In this document: positions 57,935 through 64,000 of the stretch, piece by piece
How positions within the stretch are numbered: the first letter of the stretch is position 1
Layout of the letters: each line of letters opens with the position of its first letter
Assembly (NCBI GenBank): GCA_016744675.1
Contig: JADGDX010000002.1
Location: forward strand, 57,238 to 121,237
Source: Desulfuromusa sp.
GTDB taxonomy: Bacteria; Desulfobacterota; Desulfuromonadia; Desulfuromonadales; Geopsychrobacteraceae
DNA length: 64,000 nt
Direction of reading: 5' to 3'
The notes under the pieces: model-generated
The model's database searches: none
Seen by the model: the letters and a program-made list of their open reading frames with translations, nothing else
What the model was told of the DNA's origin: nothing
Position numbers and translations under genes: made by a program

Positions 57935-57970
57935 AAAAATGAGCTGGTTTTTATTGTCATCAGCCCTTTT
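57935..57970 (-). terminator. Terminator after the small GPERR-like protein gene
   Basis: On the minus strand GGGCTG pairs with CAGCTC (one G-U) around a loop of 14 bases and is followed by a T-run. It separates the small gene from lysC. Confidence 0.55.
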
Positions 57971-58010
57971 TTTGCCTAAATAATAATGAGAGGGAAATAA
58001 GACGAGCTTA

Positions 58011-58217
58011 TTACTTTCTTCGGTCAATTCCCGCAAAACTGTCGTCTTCGCTATGGCGAATCGAATCACTTGCAACATTGACCCAACCACTGGAACGCTC
58101 AAATTTTTCGACCTGTCGCGAATTAATTAAAGTACTGAGTAAGGCTGGACTAATACGGTCCTTAACACCATTTTTGTAAATAACATTAATCTGGACGTTC
58201 TGCCTGAAGAAACCCAT
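58011..58217 (-). CDS. Small conserved hypothetical protein
   Basis: A 68-residue product with a GGGGG-containing ribosome site before the ATG. Contains VQINVIYKNGVKDRISPALL, a predicted beta-hairpin plus helix, then QVEKFERSSGWVNV and a polar tail ending FAGIDRRK. Small proteins of this shape, ending in a GPERR-like motif, are common in Geobacter relatives; their role is unknown. The more weakly supported 79-residue frame at 57863-58102 overlaps it in another phase and is not accepted. Confidence 0.7.
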   Translation of the reverse strand: MGFFRQNVQINVIYKNGVKDRISPALLSTLINSRQVEKFERSSGWVNVASDSIRHSEDDSFAGIDRRK

Positions 58218-58356
58218 AAATAGACCCCCTTTCCGCTACTGTCCTTGCAAGAGTAACCGAAATTCAGTAAATATCAAGTCAAGTTGATTATTTTCAGTCT
58301 ATTTATTAACAACTTAGAGTCTCAATTATGATTTAACACAGAGATGAATTTACAAA

Positions 58357-58992
58357 TCAACGATCGGACTCTAATCCAGATGCAATAGCTGACATCAACC
58401 GCTCAACAATTAACAGGTGAGTCTCCTTTTTATCCTCAAGCTCAAGAAGATCAGAAAAATCAATGGGATCTCCAAAAGAGATTTTTCCCTGCTGCCCAAC
58501 GTTAAAAAAGTTCCAGTGGTTTATTCCTGACAAAGCTGTTGGGATGACGACGGGTTGATGTTCGTAAATCAACTTGCCGACACCACGATTTCCTGCTCCA
58601 AGCTTGCCATCCTTATGGCGTGTTCCTTCGGGAAAAAGCATCACCTTCTGGGTCTGCAACAAATCACCTAAATGCTTACCCGCACGAATATCGCGACCAC
58701 GTTTAACTGGAAAAGCCCCCCAAGAACGATATAAGGCTCCAATCAGAACGTTTTTAAACAGCTCTTCTTTCGCCGGAGCCCAAACCATTTGCCGAGGATG
58801 GAATTTCACAACTGTGGCTGGGATAAAAACCGTATCGTAACCGGAAATGTGATTTGCCGCGAGAAGGACTCCCCCACTTGCAGGGATATTTTCAGCACCG
58901 ACAACCAGAAATCGGTTTATAACACTCGCATAAAAACGAATAACCGCAGAACTTACTGTCACCCAAAGGCGACGGGCAAACGAAACTTTCAA
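58357..58992 (-). CDS. Second lysophospholipid acyltransferase (PlsC-like)
   Basis: A 211-residue acyltransferase from the TTG at 58992, 9 bases after AGGGAG; an upstream in-frame TTG at 59013 would place the ribosome site within the coding region. Motifs: AANHISGYDTVF (here N-H-x4-D in NHISGYD), RSWGAFPVKRGRD, MLFPEGTRHKDG and VIPTAL. It is distinct from the plsC at 4182 and lacks an obvious N-terminal anchor apart from a short hydrophobic stretch. Probably acts on a lysophospholipid; exact acceptor unknown. Confidence 0.86.
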   Translation of the reverse strand: MKVSFARRLWVTVSSAVIRFYASVINRFLVVGAENIPASGGVLLAANHISGYDTVFIPATVVKFHPRQMVWAPAKEELFKNVLIGALYRSWGAFPVKRGRDIRAGKHLGDLLQTQKVMLFPEGTRHKDGKLGAGNRGVGKLIYEHQPVVIPTALSGINHWNFFNVGQQGKISFGDPIDFSDLLELEDKKETHLLIVERLMSAIASGLESDR

Positions 58993-59139
58993 GGACAAAC
59001 TCCCTCTCTTCAATATTGATGTCAGTCAGAGCAACTACGAATAAAAGTCCTTGCAGCGGCCATAAACATCACTCATTATACCTACCTTGTCTAAATCTAC
59101 CATGAATATAAATAGTATTTACTGAAAAGGATAATAATT

Positions 59140-59901
59140 ATGGGTTGGTTATCAGGAGTTATTGGCGGCGGTCTAGGAGCAATGATTGCGGGGCCTTTCG
59201 GTGCGATTATGGGTGCTGCCATCGGCTCGTCTATGGGGAGTTCTCGAAATTCGACCGCAGGAAGAATCGGCACGAATCAATCTCAACAACGCCAAGCGAT
59301 ATTTTTTACGGCCGCCTTTTCCATGGTGGGAAAACTTGCTAAAGCAGATGGTCGGGTTTGTCCCGATGAAATTGCAGCGATTGAAAAAATTGCCAAAGAA
59401 GCCCTCGGGTTAGACAACCAAACCCGCGCTTACGCTATCAACGTCTTTACTGAGGCAAAAGATCGGCCGGAGTCATTTTCAGACTATGCCCGTCAATTCG
59501 GCGATGTATTCCGTCAAGATCAGCAACTGTGCCAGTTTATGATGACCTTTTTATTTCAAGTGGCGATGGCAGACGGAGAACTCCATCCCCAGGAAGAGAA
59601 CATGTTACTTGAGGCTAAATCCGCATTTTCTCTCCATGAAAGCGTTTACCAATCCTTACGTAGTCGCTACGTTGGTCTCCACTCTTCATCGGTCAGTCTG
59701 AGTAAACATTATGAAAACCTCGGCATTTCAAATAACGCAACAGCGCCTGAAATCAAAAAGGCTTATCGTCAGAAAGCGACCGAATTTCACCCCGACAAAA
59801 TTGAAGGCAAAGGGTTGCCCCCAGAATTTATTAAATTTGCGAATGATCGTCTCGCAGAAATCAATGAATCCTATGATGCCATCATGGCCGCTCAAAAATA
59901 A
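59140..59901 (+). CDS. TerB-DnaJ (DjlA-like) co-chaperone
   Basis: A 253-residue protein of DjlA layout. An N-terminal glycine-rich membrane segment ([20 protein letters not shown]) is followed by a TerB-type domain about 55-165 ([20 protein letters not shown], then [16 protein letters not shown]). A C-terminal J domain at about 188-252 ([20 protein letters not shown]) contains the HPD tripeptide in FHPDKIEG. It probably tethers and stimulates DnaK at the inner membrane. AAAGG precedes the ATG; pgi follows after 20 bases and may be co-transcribed. Confidence 0.92.
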   Translation: MGWLSGVIGGGLGAMIAGPFGAIMGAAIGSSMGSSRNSTAGRIGTNQSQQRQAIFFTAAFSMVGKLAKADGRVCPDEIAAIEKIAKEALGLDNQTRAYAINVFTEAKDRPESFSDYARQFGDVFRQDQQLCQFMMTFLFQVAMADGELHPQEENMLLEAKSAFSLHESVYQSLRSRYVGLHSSSVSLSKHYENLGISNNATAPEIKKAYRQKATEFHPDKIEGKGLPPEFIKFANDRLAEINESYDAIMAAQK

Positions 59902-59921
59902 CTCTGGAAGAGGGGTGTTTG

Positions 59922-61571
59922 ATGTCTGAACTCACAAAACTTTCAGCTTGGCAAGCGCTACAAAAACATTTTCAAAGTATTGAAAAGTTACATTTGCGCG
60001 ACTTGTTTACCGAGGATCAACAACGATTTGAAACGTTTTCACTTAAGTTCAATGACATTCTCTTCGATTATTCCAAACACCGGATCACCACGACCACAAG
60101 AACACTCCTCATTGAACTCGCTGAACAAACCGGGCTTAAGAAAAAGATCAATGCCATGTTTGCCGGAGAAGAAATCAACATCACAGAAAAACGACCGGTT
60201 CTTCATGTTGCCTTACGCAACCGCAGCAATCACCCCATCCTCGTTGACGGACAAGACGTCATGCCACGGGTCAATCACGTCCTCACCAAAATGGGACAAT
60301 TCTGTGACCAAGTCCGAAGCGGACAGTGGCGTGGTGCCACAGGGAAAGCCATTACCGACATTGTCAATATTGGCATAGGTGGGTCAGATCTCGGGCCATT
60401 GATGGTCACTGAGGCGTTAAAACCGTATAAACATGAGCGCCTAAACTTCCACTTTGTTTCTAATGTTGACGCAACCCATTTGGCTGAAGTTTTAGATCAG
60501 ATCAACCCCGAGACTTCACTCTTTCTGATCGCGTCAAAAACATTTACGACCCAAGAAACCATGGCTAACGCCCACTCTGCCAGAAGCTGGCTGCTAGAGC
60601 AGATCAAGGATGAAACAGCAGTAGCCCGACACTTTGTTGCCATGTCGACCAATCAAGAAAAGGTCTGTGAATTCGGTATTGATCCAGACAATATGTTCGA
60701 ATTCTGGGACTGGGTGGGGGGACGCTATTCGCTCTGGTCAGCAATCGGCCTGTCGATTGCCCTAGCTATTGGTATGGATCAGTTTGAAGAACTTCTCGCT
60801 GGAGCTCATCAGGTTGATGAACACTTTCGCACCGCACCCTTTGACCAAAACATCCCTGTCCTGATGGGCCTCCTCGGAGTCTGGTACAACAATTTCTTTG
60901 CTGCAGACTCCCATGCCATTCTTCCTTATGACCAATATATGCACCGCTTTCCTGCCTACTTTCAACAAGGCGATATGGAGAGCAATGGCAAATGTGTCAC
61001 TGTCTCTGGAGCATCTGTTGATTACTCAACAGGCCCGATTATTTGGGGGGAACCTGGCACCAACGGACAACACGCCTTTTACCAACTCCTGCACCAAGGG
61101 ACCAAACTGATTCCAGCTGACTTTATAGCGCCGATCACGAGTCACAATCCACTTGGGGAACACCACCAACTTCTCCTCTCCAACTTCTTTGCCCAACCAG
61201 AAGCACTGATGAAGGGGAAAACGGCAACAGAAGTCAGGGCTGAACTTGGGGCCGAGGGGGTTGATAAAGATCAGATTGAACAACTTTTGCCGCACAAGGT
61301 GTTCAACGGCAATCGCCCAAGCAGTTCATTTCTTTTTGACAAACTCACACCACGAACTCTCGGGTCACTGATTGCCCTTTATGAACATAAGATTTTCACT
61401 CAAGGGGTCATCTGGAACGTCAATTCATTTGATCAGTGGGGAGTCGAACTCGGTAAACAATTAGCAAAAAAAATTCTTCCCGAACTTCAACAAGGCCAGT
61501 CTGTCGATAGCCATGATTGCTCGACGAATGGTTTAATCAATTATTATCGGCAACATTCATTTACGAAATAG
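59922..61571 (+). CDS. pgi: Glucose-6-phosphate isomerase
   Basis: Interconverts glucose 6-phosphate and fructose 6-phosphate. From the ATG at 59922 (GAGGGG upstream) it has 549 residues, the long E. coli-like form. Conserved blocks: [50 protein letters not shown], the [18 protein letters not shown] signature, and [13 protein letters not shown]. Confidence 0.97.
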   Translation: MSELTKLSAWQALQKHFQSIEKLHLRDLFTEDQQRFETFSLKFNDILFDYSKHRITTTTRTLLIELAEQTGLKKKINAMFAGEEINITEKRPVLHVALRNRSNHPILVDGQDVMPRVNHVLTKMGQFCDQVRSGQWRGATGKAITDIVNIGIGGSDLGPLMVTEALKPYKHERLNFHFVSNVDATHLAEVLDQINPETSLFLIASKTFTTQETMANAHSARSWLLEQIKDETAVARHFVAMSTNQEKVCEFGIDPDNMFEFWDWVGGRYSLWSAIGLSIALAIGMDQFEELLAGAHQVDEHFRTAPFDQNIPVLMGLLGVWYNNFFAADSHAILPYDQYMHRFPAYFQQGDMESNGKCVTVSGASVDYSTGPIIWGEPGTNGQHAFYQLLHQGTKLIPADFIAPITSHNPLGEHHQLLLSNFFAQPEALMKGKTATEVRAELGAEGVDKDQIEQLLPHKVFNGNRPSSSFLFDKLTPRTLGSLIALYEHKIFTQGVIWNVNSFDQWGVELGKQLAKKILPELQQGQSVDSHDCSTNGLINYYRQHSFTK

Positions 61572-61877
61572 TCCCTTTATTTAGCTACTAATTGGCTCAT
61601 CACTATTTCGTCCCCTAGATCGTCAATCGGTCCTTATCAGCCAGAAAAAACCCACAGAAAACCCCCACTCAACGTTCAGCTTTACCACAAGTTCATCTTT
61701 CTGGAACTCAACAAACCATACATAAAGTAAACCCTCCCTCATCACTGGACCTACGTTTCTCACCTCATGATGATAATGAAATAAAATTTCAAAGTGTGAT
61801 CCAAGTCACAGAAAGGGCTCAATGATTCAGGCATAGTTCACAGCCTGCTATTACACCTTTTGCAATCAGGAGAAACC
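61572..61877. other. Spacer and control region upstream of feoAB
   Basis: About 300 bases with no coding sequence. The left half shows nothing recognisable. The right half holds the CRP/FNR-type dyad listed separately and an AT-rich segment, GATGATAATGAAAT around 61769-61782, that resembles part of a Fur box; both would suit iron and redox control of feoAB but are unproven. Confidence 0.4.
61795..61810. promoter_or_regulatory. CRP/FNR-family dyad upstream of feoA
   Basis: TGTGA (61795-61799), 6 bases, TCACA (61806-61810): a perfect copy of the CRP half-site pair, about 68 bases before the feoA start. In this lineage FNR/CRP-family regulators are numerous, so which protein binds is open. Confidence 0.5.
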
Positions 61878-62129
61878 GTGACGCAATCAGTTGACCCCAG
61901 TGTGTATTTGTCCGATTTACAAAAAAATCAAAAAGGGATCATTCGCCAATGCTCCGCAACGGGAATGCTGAAACAAAAACTTCTCAGCATGGGATTTATT
62001 CCTGGAGCTGAAATTATCGTCCTTAGAAATGCTCCTCTTCGCGATCCTATTGAAATTGGGATTCATGATTGTTTGGTAAGCATAAGAAGAAGCGAAGCGG
62101 CTCTGCTGAAAGTTGAAATGTCATGTTAA
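61878..62129 (+). CDS. feoA: Ferrous iron transport protein A
   Basis: Small SH3-like cytoplasmic partner of FeoB. 83 residues from the GTG at 61878, 5 bases after AGGAG; a TTG at 61860 in frame would lie before the ribosome site. Body matches FeoA: GMLKQKLLSMGFIPGAEIIV, then PIEIGIHDCLVSIRRSEA. Its stop overlaps feoB by 7 bases. Confidence 0.92.
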   Translation: MTQSVDPSVYLSDLQKNQKGIIRQCSATGMLKQKLLSMGFIPGAEIIVLRNAPLRDPIEIGIHDCLVSIRRSEAALLKVEMSC

Positions 62130-64000
62130 AAGTTGCACTTGCTGGCCAACCTAACTGCGGAAAGTCGACGATCTTCAACATGCTCAGTGGTGTCAATCAG
62201 CATGTTGCAAATTACCCCGGGGTCACCGTTGACAAAAAATCGGCAACCCTAAAGTTTCAAGGAGAACACATCGAGATTGTCGATCTCCCGGGGACCTACT
62301 CCTTTAGCACGTATTCACTGGAAGAAATGGTGGCCAAAACATTTCTTCTTGATGAGGGAACCGATGTCATCGTCAATGTCGTCGACGCATCCAGCTTACG
62401 TCGCAATCTCTACCTCACCTTTCAGTTGCTTGAACTCGGAAAACCGATGGTAATGCTCCTCAATATGATGGACATTGCCGAGCGACGCGAGCTCGAAATC
62501 GATATCGATAAACTATCAAAAATGTTGAATATTCCGATTATCGAAACAGTTGGGACCAAACGCGGCGGAAAGAAAAAAGAGATTCTCGAAGCAATCTCCC
62601 AAGCAGGAAAAGTCACCATTGCTGAACCATTCAAAATTGACTACATGGAGTTTGAAAATTTCATCGCTAAAATCGAAGAGATGATCAGCTACGAATCGAC
62701 GATCTCAAAACGCTGGCTCGCGATTAAGGCCCTTGAAGCAGATAAGGTTATTCTCGAAAAAGTCAATATTAGCAAGGACACCATCAAAGATATCACCAGC
62801 AACATCCATGCAAAATACGACCTCGATGTCGATCAAACGTTTGCTCGTGTTCGCTACGACAGTGCTGATGTTGTTTATCATAAATGCGTCAAAGAAAAGA
62901 ATCAGGATCTGGACACATTAACAGCCAAAGTTGACCGGATTATCCTCAACAAGTGGCTGGCATTTCCAGTTTTGGGGCTGATCATTTACCTGATCTACCA
63001 GTTGTCAATTGTCTGGGGCTACGAACTGACCAACTACACTTGGCCACTTCTGGCAACGTTAAAGAATTGGGCCATCACAGTCCTTCCTCCACCTGAGCTC
63101 AATAATGTTCCAATGATCACCGATTTCGGTATTTGGATGATCAACAGTGCGATTGCGTTACTTAACTATGTCCCGATCTTCTTCATTCTTTTTGCTCTGA
63201 TTGCGATCCTTGAAGATGTCGGTTATATGCCAAGAATGGCATTTATTCTTGATCGGGTTTTTAGGAAGTTTGGCTTGCATGGTCAATCAACTCTCCCGTT
63301 GGTTCTTGGAGGTGCTTTTGTCGGTGGTTGTGCTGTTCCTGGAATTATGGCGACCAAAGGCATTGCCGATGACCGGGCGCGATTGGCTACAATCCTGACC
63401 GTACCCTACATGAATTGTTTGGCCAAAGTTCCTTTTTATACCTTACTGCTTGGAGCATTTTTCAAAGAAGACATGGGGTTGATGATGTTCTTTATTTCGA
63501 CTGTCACCCTGTTTATCGCACTTATTGTGGCTCGACTAACAACATCAACTGTTCTACAAAATCGCGAGACCGCCCCATTCATCATGGAACTGCCGACTTA
63601 CCACCTACCAACATTCAGCGGAGTCATCCTTCGTGCAACCCAACGCGTCTGGCTCTATATCAAAAAAGTGATGACAATTGTTCTCGCCGTCGCGGTGGTC
63701 TTATTTGTCCTGCTGCAGTTCCCTGGGGTTTCAGCTGAAAAAAATATCGAATTCTCGCAGCAAATGGATAAAGCGCTGGTCCAATTTGATAAGAAGGTTC
63801 AAAAAAGCAAATACTACGAACATATTGATGAGGCATCTGAAGTATCAGCCCTCATCAACCTATACGATAGCTACAAATCGCAAAGGATGCTGGCGGGATC
63901 AAAAGCTGCCGTCGCATCATTGGACGCAGCCTTTCTAGCAAAAAGCCCGGAATTGTTCCCCCTTGTTCGTCCCCAAGATAAGGATGCAAAAAAAGTTGGG
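62123..64000 (+). CDS. feoB: Ferrous iron transport protein B (C-terminus cut by window edge)
   Basis: Inner-membrane Fe(II) transporter with a GTPase domain. The frame is open for 626 codons to the window end; family length is about 700 or more. G motifs: GQPNCGKST (G1), the DLPGTYSF G3 block and NMMD (G4), then the helical GDI-like region and membrane segments with MPRMAFILDRVFRKFGLHG and VGGCAVPGIMATKGI. After about residue 530 comes a hydrophilic, Lys-rich stretch of some 90 residues, probably a periplasmic insertion seen in some deltaproteobacterial FeoB proteins. Overlaps feoA. Confidence 0.96.
   Translation, partial: MLKVALAGQPNCGKSTIFNMLSGVNQHVANYPGVTVDKKSATLKFQGEHIEIVDLPGTYSFSTYSLEEMVAKTFLLDEGTDVIVNVVDASSLRRNLYLTFQLLELGKPMVMLLNMMDIAERRELEIDIDKLSKMLNIPIIETVGTKRGGKKKEILEAISQAGKVTIAEPFKIDYMEFENFIAKIEEMISYESTISKRWLAIKALEADKVILEKVNISKDTIKDITSNIHAKYDLDVDQTFARVRYDSADVVYHKCVKEKNQDLDTLTAKVDRIILNKWLAFPVLGLIIYLIYQLSIVWGYELTNYTWPLLATLKNWAITVLPPPELNNVPMITDFGIWMINSAIALLNYVPIFFILFALIAILEDVGYMPRMAFILDRVFRKFGLHGQSTLPLVLGGAFVGGCAVPGIMATKGIADDRARLATILTVPYMNCLAKVPFYTLLLGAFFKEDMGLMMFFISTVTLFIALIVARLTTSTVLQNRETAPFIMELPTYHLPTFSGVILRATQRVWLYIKKVMTIVLAVAVVLFVLLQFPGVSAEKNIEFSQQMDKALVQFDKKVQKSKYYEHIDEASEVSALINLYDSYKSQRMLAGSKAAVASLDAAFLAKSPELFPLVRPQDKDAKKVG

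Noticed and set aside
57787-58010. Lysine riboswitch before lysC
   Set aside because: No conserved lysine-riboswitch core segments; only a terminator for the preceding small gene.
57863-58102. 79-residue minus-strand frame
   Set aside because: Overlaps the better supported 68-residue gene in another phase, covers a terminator hairpin and has no ribosome site.

Overview
The window looks like a chromosomal segment from a Desulfuromonadales-type deltaproteobacterium (Desulfuromonas / Geopsychrobacter / Geobacter relatives). This rests on gene content: an octaheme c-type cytochrome, lysine synthesis through DapL, a PilT/PilU-type twitching ATPase beside recA-recX, a FeoB with an extra hydrophilic segment, a GEMM-I riboswitch, and two genes that only make sense if UGA is read as selenocysteine. 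The taxonomic call is an inference, because there is no rRNA gene here.

Layout. 1-3.7 kb: glycerol use (glpK, cut by the window edge, divergent from glpD) and ssb. 4.2-9.7 kb: plsC, RNase J, uppP, ftsK. 10-13.8 kb: an octaheme cytochrome and a convergent hybrid histidine kinase. 14-19.9 kb: an AbiEi-like winged-helix protein coupled to an ABC-class ATPase, then a CBS-domain ClC channel and L-2-hydroxyglutarate oxidase. 20-29.8 kb: a short flagellar-rod-like protein, darP, an HD protein, larB-larC (nickel pincer cofactor), pgpA, an AlbA/Schlafen-type ATP-binding gene lodged between pgpA and cinA, then recA, pilT-like and recX. 29.9-35.8 kb: alaS, a receiver-kinase protein, hslVU. 35.9-45.7 kb: one long biosynthetic run, argB-argD-argF-(RDD protein)-argG-argH-lptM-like-dapA-dapB-entericidin-like-dapL. 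45.8-53.5 kb: a DUF815 ATPase, an ArsC-family selenoprotein, a riboswitch-controlled receiver protein, tex, two small genes, and a rhodanese selenoprotein followed by a B12-binding radical SAM protein. 53.6-64 kb: queF, asd, lysC, small proteins, a second PlsC-type acyltransferase, a TerB-DnaJ protein, pgi, and feoA-feoB (cut by the window end).

How the genes fit together. asd, lysC, dapA, dapB and dapL cover most of the aspartate-to-diaminopimelate route. argB, D, F, G and H cover arginine from N-acetylglutamate except ArgC and the ArgJ/ArgE step. recA-recX and pgpA-cinA are familiar neighbours.

Most notable are three items an ordinary ORF call misses or splits. First, an ArsC/thioredoxin-fold gene has UGA at the first redox position (UxxC). 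Second, a rhodanese has UGA exactly at the catalytic cysteine. Both UGAs are followed by hairpins matching the bacterial SECIS pattern. Third, a GEMM-I riboswitch with its own terminator lies upstream of a stand-alone receiver protein; an A at the ligand-selective position points to cyclic AMP-GMP rather than c-di-GMP. The AbiEi-like/ABC-ATPase pair and the AlbA gene inside pgpA-cinA are the best candidates for accessory or defence-type functions. I saw no tRNA, rRNA, CRISPR array or insertion sequence.
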